Source: Terribacillus halophilus
Lineage (GTDB): Bacteria > Bacillota > Bacilli > Bacillales > Amphibacillaceae
DNA length: 64,000 nucleotides
Direction: 5' to 3'
Assembly (NCBI RefSeq): GCF_900101385.1
Contig: NZ_FMZB01000005.1
Span: 124,001-188,000 of the forward strand
Part shown: positions 53,261 to 60,699 of the stretch, one piece after another
How the letters are laid out: each line of letters begins with the position of its first letter
Numbering within the stretch: the first letter of the stretch is position 1
The notes under the pieces: generated by a model
Databases searched by the model: none
What the model was told of the DNA's origin: nothing
What the model saw: the letters and a program-made list of their open reading frames with translations, nothing else
Translations under genes and position numbers: made by a program

Positions 53261-54556
53261 TTGTTATCTTTATTGGGCTTCTCCATGGTTGCTGTATTTA
53301 TGTATTTAATTATGTCCAAAAAACTATCGCCGCTTGTGGCGTTGACGCTTATTCCAATTCTCTTTGGTATAATTGGCGGCTTCACTTCTTCTCTCGGTCC
53401 GATGATGCTGGAGGGTGTAGAAGGAATTGCGGCCACGGCTATCATGATTCTTTTTGCTATCCTTTATTTCGGGGTCATGATTGATGCGGGGCTGTTTGAT
53501 CCCCTGATCAATTTCATTCTGAAGGTGGTAAAAGGAGATCCGCTCAAAATTGTTGTTGGTACGTCAATTCTTTCTATGATGGTAGCACTTGATGGAGATG
53601 GCACAACAACGTATATGATCACAGTTTCAGCGTTATTGCCGCTTTATAAACGGCTAGGTATGAATCGCTTGATTTTAGCAACTGTAGCTATGCTTTCCAT
53701 GGGTGTCATGAACATTACACCTTGGGGAGGAGCTTCGGCCATGGCGATGGCGGCATTGAATCTGGAAGCATCAGAGCTTTTCATTCCGATCATTCCGGTT
53801 ATGGGAGTGGGTTTGGTTTATGCAATCACAGTAGCATTCATCCTTGGTAAGAGAGAAAGAAAACGTCTAGGTGTTGTGCAGCTGGATAATCAAACGCAAA
53901 GAGAAATCAGTGCCGCAGAAGAGATACCAGCTTACCGCCGACCGAAGCTTGTTTGGGTGAACCTCTTGCTTACGATAGCATTGCTCGTCTGCCTTATCCT
54001 TGACTTCATCTCGTTGACCATTTTATTCATGGTTGCTTTCGCTGTAGCACTTATGATCAACTATCCGCGTATGGCGGATCAGCAGGAGCGAATGGCAGCG
54101 CACGCTAAAAATGGTTTAGCTGTGACAACCATCGTTATCGCCGCAGGTATTTTCACTGGTATCATGTCCGGCACCGAAATGATCGATGCGATGGCGAATA
54201 CACTTGTATCCATCATCCCGGAATTCATGTCTCCTTACCTCGCTGTCATTGTGGCCATCATCAGTGCACCGTTTACTTTCTTTATGTCCAATAATGCATT
54301 TTATTTGGGCGTGCTACCGATTCTCGCCGAAGCCGCTCAGGCTTATGGTGTCAGCAAAGTGGAAATCGGGCGGGCAGCATTGCTGGGACAGCCGGTGCAC
54401 GTACTGAGTCCGCTAGTAGCCGCAGCCCACCTTTTGATCGGTATGGTAGGTATCCAATTCGGGGAATTGCAGCGTTATGCCATGCTTTGGGCATTCGGCT
54501 CGACAATTGTAATGACGGTTGCTGCGCTGTTATTTGGAGTTATCAGTATCGGATAA
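53261..54556 (+). CDS. citM: CitMHS-family citrate/metal carrier
   Basis: A 431-residue secondary transporter with about 12 helices. It starts MLSLLGFSMVAVFMYLIMSK, aligned with B. subtilis CitM, and includes MVALDGDGTTTYMITVSALL, a conserved CitMHS segment. Family members move divalent-metal-citrate complexes with protons. TTG 53261 with AGGAGG seven bases upstream is the likely start; an earlier TTG at 53243 lies on that site. CitM and CitH cannot be told apart here. Confidence 0.87.
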   Translation: MLSLLGFSMVAVFMYLIMSKKLSPLVALTLIPILFGIIGGFTSSLGPMMLEGVEGIAATAIMILFAILYFGVMIDAGLFDPLINFILKVVKGDPLKIVVGTSILSMMVALDGDGTTTYMITVSALLPLYKRLGMNRLILATVAMLSMGVMNITPWGGASAMAMAALNLEASELFIPIIPVMGVGLVYAITVAFILGKRERKRLGVVQLDNQTQREISAAEEIPAYRRPKLVWVNLLLTIALLVCLILDFISLTILFMVAFAVALMINYPRMADQQERMAAHAKNGLAVTTIVIAAGIFTGIMSGTEMIDAMANTLVSIIPEFMSPYLAVIVAIISAPFTFFMSNNAFYLGVLPILAEAAQAYGVSKVEIGRAALLGQPVHVLSPLVAAAHLLIGMVGIQFGELQRYAMLWAFGSTIVMTVAALLFGVISIG

Positions 54557-54634
54557 TATGTTGAGCATGATAGTTGAATAAAATTAAATTCATCTGGTAG
54601 TCTTGAATCAGAGACGAAAGAGGAGGGACTATAT

Positions 54635-55144
54635 ATGAGCAAAAAAATCGCAGTTTTAGTTACAGATGAATTTGAAGATATCGAATATACAAGTCCGGTA
54701 AAAGCATACGAAGAAGCTGGCCACAGTGTTGTGACAGTCGAGTTCGAAGCTGGTAAAGAAGTTAACGGCAAGCACGGGGAGAAAGTGAAAATCGACAAAG
54801 CGATTTCCGATGTGGATGCAAGTGAATTCGATGCATTATTGATTCCTGGAGGATTTTCTCCTGACTTGCTTCGTGGAGATGACCGTCCTGGTGAATTCGC
54901 GAAAGCTTTCGTGGAAAATGAAAAACCTGTATTCGCCATCTGCCACGGCCCGCAAGTACTGATTGATACTGACTTGCTGAAAGGCAAGGATATCACGGGC
55001 TATCGCAGTGTCCGCAAAGACTTGATCAATGCTGGTGCAAACTACAAAGATGAAGAAGTAGTCGTCAGCCACAACATCGTAACAAGCAGAACTCCTGATG
55101 ATTTGGAAGCATTCAACCGCGAATCATTGAATCTGTTGAAATAA
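54635..55144 (+). CDS. PfpI/DJ-1-family protein (YfkM-like)
   Basis: A 169-residue class-I glutamine-amidotransferase-fold protein: LVTDEFEDIEYTSPVKAYEEAG, LLIPGGFSPDLLR, and nucleophile Cys103-His104 in AICHGPQ. B. subtilis YfkM (general stress protein 18) is close; deglycase or protease activity is debated for the family. GAGGAGGG precedes the ATG. Confidence 0.9.
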   Translation: MSKKIAVLVTDEFEDIEYTSPVKAYEEAGHSVVTVEFEAGKEVNGKHGEKVKIDKAISDVDASEFDALLIPGGFSPDLLRGDDRPGEFAKAFVENEKPVFAICHGPQVLIDTDLLKGKDITGYRSVRKDLINAGANYKDEEVVVSHNIVTSRTPDDLEAFNRESLNLLK

Positions 55145-55146
55145 GG

Positions 55147-55180
55147 GAAAAGCGCTGGATCAAAGGATCCAGCGCTTTTC
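55147..55180. terminator. Bidirectional terminator between pfpI and ywnB-like genes
   Basis: AAAAGCGCTGGATC and GATCCAGCGCTTTT arms; T-rich on both strands. Confidence 0.88.
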
Positions 55181-55181
55181 T

Positions 55182-55820
55182 TTATTTTTCACCTACGACA
55201 GAGAAACGTTCATTCGTATGGGCTGGTTTTTCGATTTCGTCCAGCACAGCTATCGCATAGTCGGCGTAGCTGATGTAGCTTTCACCTTGCTTATTGAGGA
55301 TCATGACATCGCCGCCTTTCTGATAGCTGCCAGTCCGTTTTCCATCCGCGTCGAAGACACCTGCAGGACTGATGAATGTCCATTGAATGCCTTCACTGCT
55401 TTCAAGTTCCTTCAGATTCTCTCCCATATTGGTAGCTGTCGGTAAAAAGGCATCCGGGAAGTCAGGAGTTTCGAATACGCGCGTTGTCTTCTGTTCATCT
55501 ACGAAGAGACTTCCAGCTCCGCCGACAACGACAAGGCGAGTGGAGGGCGCATCTTTCAATGCTTGAATCAAAATGCGCCCAGCTTCGATATGCTGTTCTT
55601 CCTCACCGGCTGGAGCGTTAAAAGCATTGACGATTGCGTCAAAGTCTTGGATATCCTCGGCATTGATGTCAAAGATGTCCTTTTGAATCACTTGGACATT
55701 GTCTTGTTCTACTTTCGCAGGGTTACGGACAATGGCTGTCACCTCGTGGCCGCGATTTTCCGCTTCCTTTGCAATGAGACGGCCTGCTTTACCTGTTGCA
55801 GCAATAATCCCGATTTTCAT
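55182..55820 (-). CDS. NAD(P)-binding reductase, YwnB-like
   Basis: A 212-residue atypical SDR with the motif GIIAATGKAGRLI at residues 4-16 and no YxxxK. It resembles B. subtilis YwnB, coded next to the Rrf2 regulator YwnA, as here. AAAGGAG lies eight bases before ATG 55820; an ATG at 55826 is too close. Activity on quinones or similar is inferred only from the fold. Confidence 0.87.
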   Translation of the reverse strand: MKIGIIAATGKAGRLIAKEAENRGHEVTAIVRNPAKVEQDNVQVIQKDIFDINAEDIQDFDAIVNAFNAPAGEEEQHIEAGRILIQALKDAPSTRLVVVGGAGSLFVDEQKTTRVFETPDFPDAFLPTATNMGENLKELESSEGIQWTFISPAGVFDADGKRTGSYQKGGDVMILNKQGESYISYADYAIAVLDEIEKPAHTNERFSVVGEK

Positions 55821-55838
55821 AGTCATTCTCCTTTATAT

Positions 55839-55878
55839 CTGTAACTGTTTTATTTACATGTAATATAATAAGTTACAG
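55839..55878. promoter_or_regulatory. Palindromes between ywnB-like and ywnA-like genes
   Basis: CTGTAACT (55839) and AGTTACAG (55871) form a perfect outer inverted repeat; TTACATGTAA (55853-55862) is a perfect inner palindrome. Likely Rrf2-protein sites controlling the divergent pair. Confidence 0.65.
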
Positions 55879-55965
55879 GTGGGGTTCTGTCAACACATTC
55901 CTTTTACCTGATGGTTTTTGCGTTATACTATAGATAGGAATTCATTAGAAAGTGAGCTGGAAGTT

Positions 55966-56400
55966 ATGTCGATAAGCAGCCGTTTTGCGGTTGGTATTCA
56001 TATACTGACACTTTTGGAAGTGAACAAGGACGAGGTGAATTCGTCTGAATTCATCGCCGCCAGTGTCAATACAAACCCCGTAGTAATCAGAAAAATCATG
56101 GGGATGCTGAAGAAAGCAGGACTGGTAAAAGTCAGACCTGGGGTGGCAGGAGCGGAACTGGCAGACAAGCTGGACGAAATTACACTGCTTGATGTTTATA
56201 AAGCCGTGGATGCAGTTCCGGAAAATGAATTATTCAGTGTCCATGGCAGTCCAAATCCACAATGTTCCGTTGGACGGAATATTCAATCAGCGGTACTTCC
56301 GATTTTCGCAGGAGCACAGTCGGCCATGGAAAAAGCATTGGCACATGTAACAATCCAAGATATTGTACGAAGCATCACAGAACAAGAAAATAAGAATTAA
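55966..56400 (+). CDS. Rrf2-family regulator, YwnA-like
   Basis: A 144-residue Rrf2 winged-helix protein (SSRFAVGIHILTLLE, TNPVVIRKIMGMLKKAGLVKVRPG). Only one Cys (ECSVG region) is present, so no Fe-S cluster of the NsrR/IscR kind. It is divergent from the YwnB-like gene, which it probably represses. ATG 55966 fits the family start; the frame opens at 55918. Confidence 0.87.
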   Translation: MSISSRFAVGIHILTLLEVNKDEVNSSEFIAASVNTNPVVIRKIMGMLKKAGLVKVRPGVAGAELADKLDEITLLDVYKAVDAVPENELFSVHGSPNPQCSVGRNIQSAVLPIFAGAQSAMEKALAHVTIQDIVRSITEQENKN

Positions 56401-56404
56401 CAAA

Positions 56405-56430
56405 AAGCGCACTGCCTTGGCAGTGCGCTT
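56405..56430. terminator. Bidirectional terminator between ywnA-like gene and hmp
   Basis: AAGCGCACTGCC and GGCAGTGCGCTT arms with a two-base loop. Confidence 0.85.
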
Positions 56431-56437
56431 GGTTGTA

Positions 56438-57613
56438 TTATTCAGCTTTTGAAAGATCAGCTGCAGGACCGAAGAATTCAAAGTGAATTTGTTCCTTGCT
56501 GAAGCCAGCGTGGTATAGCGTGGTAATGACGAATTCCATGAACCCGGCAGGACCACAGACATATACATCGCTAGTAGAGTTCACATTCTCCTTCAGGACA
56601 GTTTCATCAATGCGGTTACCTTCATAATAAGTTTGGTATGTTAATTTAGGCATTCTTTCCTGGAAGCTATGGATCTGCTCAGTGAAGGCAGCATAAGCAG
56701 GAGTGCGTGCTGCTTGAAGGAAGACGACTTCCCGATTTGGATCCTTCTCTGCCAATGTTTCGAGCATACTCATGATTGGTGTGATACCTACACCGCCGGC
56801 AATGAATGTGATGGCATTATCGGGATCTCCCTCGAGCGTGAAATCACCAGCCGGAGCACTTACCTCTAGTTTGTCTCCTTCTTTTACTTGTTCATGTAAG
56901 TATACAGAGACTTTTCCATCCGGATCATTATCATTTTCTTTTTTGACCGAAATGCGGAACATATCTGGTGACGGTGTTTTGGATAGGCTGTACTGACGGA
57001 TCATCATATATTTTTCGCCAGGGATGGATACCCTGACAGAAATATACTGACCTGGTTGGAAATCAGGTACATGCTCCCCATCAGCGGGCTTCAAGTAGAA
57101 GGAAGTGATGACATCACTTTCTGGTACTTTATTTGCGACAGTGAAGTCTTTGAAGAATGCCCAGCCGCCTTCTTTCTTCTCATTTTCTTCATACATATTC
57201 GCTTCCACACCGATGAAAGCGTCCGCGATGACGCCATATGCTTCTTCCCATGCTTTTAAAATCTCGGGTGTTGCAGCATCTCCCAGAACCATCTTGATTG
57301 CCTTGAGCAAGTATTCGCCTACGACTGGATAATGCTCCGGTTTTACACCGAGGCTGACATGTTTGTGCGCAATCTGTACGACAGTCGGCAGGATGGCTTC
57401 CAGCTTATCGATATGTACTGCGGCTGCATAGACAGCATTGGCAAGCGCAGTCTGCTGTTTGCCTCTTGCTTGGTTGGCATGGTTGAAAATATTCAACAGC
57501 TCAGGATGGGCTTTGAACAATTCCTCATAAAAGACAGTAGTGATTTGAGTCCCGTGTTCTTCTAAAACTGGTACAGTGCTTTTAATAACGTTAATGGTTT
57601 CTTGTGATAGCAT
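56438..57613 (-). CDS. hmp: Flavohaemoglobin, nitric oxide dioxygenase
   Basis: A 391-residue protein converting NO and O2 to nitrate with NAD(P)H. Globin domain 1-138 has distal Tyr29 (VFYEELF) and proximal His85 (IAHKHVSLGV); the FAD domain has MIRQYSLS near 205; the NAD domain has FIAGGVGITPIMSML and VYVCGPAGFM. GAAGGA precedes ATG 57613 on the minus strand; the frame is open from 57688. It is divergent from nsrR, fitting direct NO-responsive control. Confidence 0.95.
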   Translation of the reverse strand: MLSQETINVIKSTVPVLEEHGTQITTVFYEELFKAHPELLNIFNHANQARGKQQTALANAVYAAAVHIDKLEAILPTVVQIAHKHVSLGVKPEHYPVVGEYLLKAIKMVLGDAATPEILKAWEEAYGVIADAFIGVEANMYEENEKKEGGWAFFKDFTVANKVPESDVITSFYLKPADGEHVPDFQPGQYISVRVSIPGEKYMMIRQYSLSKTPSPDMFRISVKKENDNDPDGKVSVYLHEQVKEGDKLEVSAPAGDFTLEGDPDNAITFIAGGVGITPIMSMLETLAEKDPNREVVFLQAARTPAYAAFTEQIHSFQERMPKLTYQTYYEGNRIDETVLKENVNSTSDVYVCGPAGFMEFVITTLYHAGFSKEQIHFEFFGPAADLSKAE

Positions 57614-57668
57614 TATGGATTCCTTCTTTCTTTGATCTCTCTCTATCATAGAACTAACGATGGATAAA

Positions 57669-57746
57669 AGATATATTTTAAATACCACTTTAACAAAAGT
57701 GTCACATTCTCTATTTGCCCAATCATTTCGTGAGTTATGCTATAAT
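57669..57746. promoter_or_regulatory. hmp-nsrR divergent control region
   Basis: AGATATATTTTAAATACC at 57669-57686 resembles NsrR operators (AT-rich dyad around TTTAAA) and lies upstream of hmp. Rightward, TGCTATAAT (57738-57746) is an extended -10 for nsrR; no clear -35 is needed with it. Confidence 0.6.
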
Positions 57747-57773
57747 CCTTTGGAAGAGGAGGATACAAAACAA

Positions 57774-58205
57774 ATGCGATTGACGATGTATACCGATTTT
57801 TCCCTGCGAATCCTTCTTTATCTGGGGACAAAAGAAAAAGACAAATTGTCGACGATCCAGGAAATCGCGACAGCTTATCATATATCCAAAAATCATCTGA
57901 TGAAAGTAGCGCATGAACTGCGCCAGGCTGGCTATATAGAAGCTGTCAGGGGCAGATCAGGCGGCATCAGACTGGCACTCGATCCGGAGGACATCAATAT
58001 CGGGGCCGTCGTTCGGCGGATGGAGGATGATTTTCATCTGGTAGAGTGCTTCAACCGGGAAAATAATACTTGTCCGATTGCGTCCGTCTGTGGATTAAAA
58101 GGAATCCTAGGAAAAGCGCTGCATGCGTATTTGCAGGTGTTGGATGCGTATACCCTGCAGGATCTATTGGGGAATCAGGCAGATTTAAGGATGCTGCTTC
58201 GGTAA
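57774..58205 (+). CDS. nsrR: NO-sensing repressor NsrR
   Basis: A 143-residue Rrf2 protein with Cys92, Cys100 and Cys106 (ECF, NTCP, SVCG), the same positions and spacing as the [4Fe-4S] ligands of B. subtilis NsrR. HTH near 25-50 (IQEIATAYHISKNHLMKVAHELRQAG). NO damage to the cluster releases DNA. GAGGAGG precedes ATG 57774. In B. subtilis nsrR and hmp are not adjacent; here they are divergent. Confidence 0.94.
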   Translation: MRLTMYTDFSLRILLYLGTKEKDKLSTIQEIATAYHISKNHLMKVAHELRQAGYIEAVRGRSGGIRLALDPEDINIGAVVRRMEDDFHLVECFNRENNTCPIASVCGLKGILGKALHAYLQVLDAYTLQDLLGNQADLRMLLR

Positions 58206-58210
58206 ATAGG

Positions 58211-58239
58211 AAAGCTGCCAAGTTTTTGGCAGCTTTTTT
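58211..58239. terminator. Bidirectional terminator between nsrR and merR
   Basis: AAAGCTGCCA and TGGCAGCTTT arms followed by Ts on the plus strand. Confidence 0.88.
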
Positions 58240-58241
58240 GA

Positions 58242-58958
58242 TTAGTTTTTGTTCTCTTTATGGATCTTTATGGCTTCTTTAAGATAAAGCTGATCTTTCT
58301 CGGAAAAAGGAGTGATGATCGGAGGTGCAGTTTGTGGCAGTGGAATGGTCGTTCTATCTCCAGCAGTCCGATCCATCAAAGCCAATAGCTGATTGACAAG
58401 TTGCTGTACTTCTGGCGCCCTTGGAGAGATATTCATCCGAATCACTTTTTTCAGATTGGATAAGAGGATGCTCCATTCTTTTTCCAACGTTTCATCGCTA
58501 TCTGCTCCTGCCTGAATCTGCTCTCCTTGCTGCCATTCCTTGATGGATTCTTTGGCAGTTATGTAATGAAGCATGGAACAAAAAATATCTATATCAACTT
58601 CATGATCTGCTTCCGTAATGCGTAGCATATGGTCGACATCGGCTATCATATCCTCGATGGTCTGTTTTTTGGCAGTCAGCATTTTACGTTGGAATTGTAA
58701 CGATCGATGAACTTCATGTCCCATCAAGTGGCCGGATGTCAGAATGTCTTTGATTTCTTTTAAAGAGAGCCCAATGCCCTTCATGGATTGAATGGCATAT
58801 AGTCGATTCAAATCTGCATCAGAATATAAGCGATGACCGCCTTCTGTATGGGTTGTTGGCTTTAAGAGATCGATTTGATCATAATAGCGAAGCGTGCGGA
58901 TACTGACTTGTCCTTTGGTTACCATTTCGCCGATAGTATATGTTGCTCCATCTGTCAT
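58242..58958 (-). CDS. MerR-family regulator
   Basis: A 238-residue protein with an N-terminal MerR HTH and wing (TIGEMVTKGQVSIRTLRYYDQIDLLKPTTHTEGGHRLYSDADLNRLYAI), a coiled-coil dimer helix and an effector region of about 120 residues. GGAGGG precedes ATG 58958, which overlaps the stop of the multidrug-type gene (TGATG). Cotranscription suggests the transporter's substrate is its ligand. Confidence 0.9.
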   Translation of the reverse strand: MTDGATYTIGEMVTKGQVSIRTLRYYDQIDLLKPTTHTEGGHRLYSDADLNRLYAIQSMKGIGLSLKEIKDILTSGHLMGHEVHRSLQFQRKMLTAKKQTIEDMIADVDHMLRITEADHEVDIDIFCSMLHYITAKESIKEWQQGEQIQAGADSDETLEKEWSILLSNLKKVIRMNISPRAPEVQQLVNQLLALMDRTAGDRTTIPLPQTAPPIITPFSEKDQLYLKEAIKIHKENKN

Positions 58959-59422
58959 CAAAAACTGCCCTCCTTGAAAAATGAGATGCCGTGCTGAACT
59001 AACAAGCCGGTACCAATACCCCAAATACCGATGCTCACAAGCTGCCAAAAGTAAATGCTTCGTATACTTGCTCCTAGAAGTACAGCAGCAGCCGCGCTGA
59101 TATGATTTGCCCCTAATATAGGTCCCATCAAAGCTAAGGCGGGTACCCCGTAACGCGTGCCGAGAACTTTTGCCTTATTCATCCTAATGGATGAATAGTT
59201 GTCCTTTTTAGTGCTTTTCATCCATTTTACAGCAAGAACCACCGATAGGAAATTAGCGGTGAGACCGATCAGGCAGCAGACTGGAAACGGCAGACCTAGC
59301 ATGATCCCTAAAGGGACTGTTATATGGGCTTCCACGAAAGGCACAGCACTTAGTAGAATCAACGATAAATAAAGAAAGAACAGCGGGAGTGATGATAAGT
59401 AATCGAGTACATCAGATAACAT
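58958..59422 (-). CDS. Putative small multidrug export protein
   Basis: A 154-residue membrane protein with about four helices. SAVPFVEAHITVPLGIMLGLPF and GTRYGVPALALMGPILGANHISAAAAVLLGAS match the small multidrug-export family (PF06695, recognised from memory). Despite the name, transport has little experimental support. It overlaps the DUF4870 gene by 11 bases upstream and merR by one base downstream. Confidence 0.83.
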   Translation of the reverse strand: MLSDVLDYLSSLPLFFLYLSLILLSAVPFVEAHITVPLGIMLGLPFPVCCLIGLTANFLSVVLAVKWMKSTKKDNYSSIRMNKAKVLGTRYGVPALALMGPILGANHISAAAAVLLGASIRSIYFWQLVSIGIWGIGTGLLVQHGISFFKEGSF

Positions 59423-59759
59423 ATGTCGTATCTCCTTTGACTTTGAAAAATCGAATCACAGGATAGGAGAAAGGTCTATCTATCAGTGTACAATACGCAG
59501 CCCATATGATGAGTATGGTCTCCAATCCGATTAACAGCATGGATGCCACACCAGCGGGCGGGTAGTGTATGGAAGTAATTCGGAGTAATAGAAAGACTGG
59601 GAAAAAAGTGAAATGTAAATTCAACCCTTCCTTTGCGTGCTGACTGAAATAGCTGCTTCGTTTTCGGACAAGGAGCAACACAATAAGTGGCAGGAAGAAA
59701 GTCAGGATCAAGGATAACAGATGCATCATACTTGCAGGGATTTTTTGTTTCAATGGCAT
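59412..59759 (-). CDS. DUF4870 membrane protein
   Basis: A 115-residue protein with three helices (MMHLLSLILTFFLPLIVLLL; HFTFFPVFLLLRI; MLLIGLETILIIWAAYCTL) and the QHAKEGLNLHFTF motif of DUF4870. TAGGAGG precedes ATG 59759. It heads the three-gene operon with the small multidrug-type and merR genes. Confidence 0.82.
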   Translation of the reverse strand: MPLKQKIPASMMHLLSLILTFFLPLIVLLLVRKRSSYFSQHAKEGLNLHFTFFPVFLLLRITSIHYPPAGVASMLLIGLETILIIWAAYCTLIDRPFSYPVIRFFKVKGDTTYVI

Positions 59760-59840
59760 ATCAGGTCCTCCTAATGGTTGTTGATAAATACACCATAAGG
59801 GGTGACGCGACTGGAGGTTCAAGTAGTATTTTTATATTAA

Positions 59841-59893
59841 TTTCAAATAAGAACAGCCTCTCCTGTCGAAAGAGAGGCTGTTCTTATTTGAAA
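59841..59893. terminator. Bidirectional terminator with perfect 22-bp arms
   Basis: Arms at 59841-59862 and 59872-59893 are exact inverted repeats around a nine-base loop. On the minus strand the cupin stop codon (TAA) lies within the first arm. Confidence 0.9.
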
Positions 59894-60504
59894 CGATAAT
59901 ATAGATACCCATCCGTAAAGTAATTTGAATCCGAGTTTTCTTGAGCGTGCGCTGGACTTTGGCTGCAATCATCCGGCGGTCCAATGATGATAGTCTGATT
60001 GTTAAGCGGGCGCAGTGCATCCTGCAGCTTTGCTTTATCCAGGCAATATGTTTTGGCCAGCACTTCTGCCGGTGTCTTTGCAAAAATATCCGACCCGAAA
60101 ATATATTCTGGATACGGTGCATCGAAAATGGCTAGCAGATGAGTTTGATCCTCCCTAGCCGTTTCCCAATGCCACCATCCTTGGGGGACATTTGCAACTT
60201 GACCACGTGTGATGTGGATGTGCTCAACTTGATTCGTAAACGGATTGATCAAGGAAACACTTGCAGAGCCGCTGATGCAATAGACAAGTTCCGCTGCATT
60301 CTGGTGATAATGCGGTTCGACTGTCTTGTCCTTACTCAAATAGATATCAAGAAGCGACACATCACCAAGTGTATTCAATACATCCCGGCCGAGCCGGTTG
60401 ATATAATTTTGGCTATTTCGCGTGAATAAACGGTTTTTATTCAAATCGCTAAAATACTGGACATCTCCTTTTGTATAGTCCATGTACGCATTGTCTCTCC
60501 CCAT
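59884..60504 (-). CDS. Cupin-domain protein
   Basis: A 206-residue protein. The metal-binding cupin motif 1 is EPHYHQNAAELVYCISG near residues 63-79, and motif 2 runs through VANVPQGWWHWETA near 105-118. A C-terminal extension of about 80 residues follows. Related to spore/oxalate-decarboxylase-like single-cupin proteins; no enzyme role can be fixed. AGAGGGGAATGT precedes the ATG. Confidence 0.85.
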   Translation of the reverse strand: MGRDNAYMDYTKGDVQYFSDLNKNRLFTRNSQNYINRLGRDVLNTLGDVSLLDIYLSKDKTVEPHYHQNAAELVYCISGSASVSLINPFTNQVEHIHITRGQVANVPQGWWHWETAREDQTHLLAIFDAPYPEYIFGSDIFAKTPAEVLAKTYCLDKAKLQDALRPLNNQTIIIGPPDDCSQSPAHAQENSDSNYFTDGYLYYRFK

Positions 60505-60619
60505 ACATTCCCCTCTTTTCGGTTAAAATGACTCGAAGATAGCTTATGCTGAAATTGGAATTTTTGATTTTACAGAAAAAGGTTCCTTTCTTATATAAAA
60601 GGATGTACGCTGATGGAGG

Positions 60620-60637
60620 CTGTGTGCGGACACACAG
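60620..60637. promoter_or_regulatory. Inverted repeat upstream of the dlt-linked two-component operon
   Basis: CTGTGTG-CGGA-CACACAG, a perfect 7-bp dyad about 70 bases before the kinase gene. No clear sigma-A promoter was assigned. Confidence 0.5.
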
Positions 60638-60699
60638 AAAACATATTCTTACTGTACAGTATTACGTACAAATAGCTGTATGACATAAAGGAGATCGAC

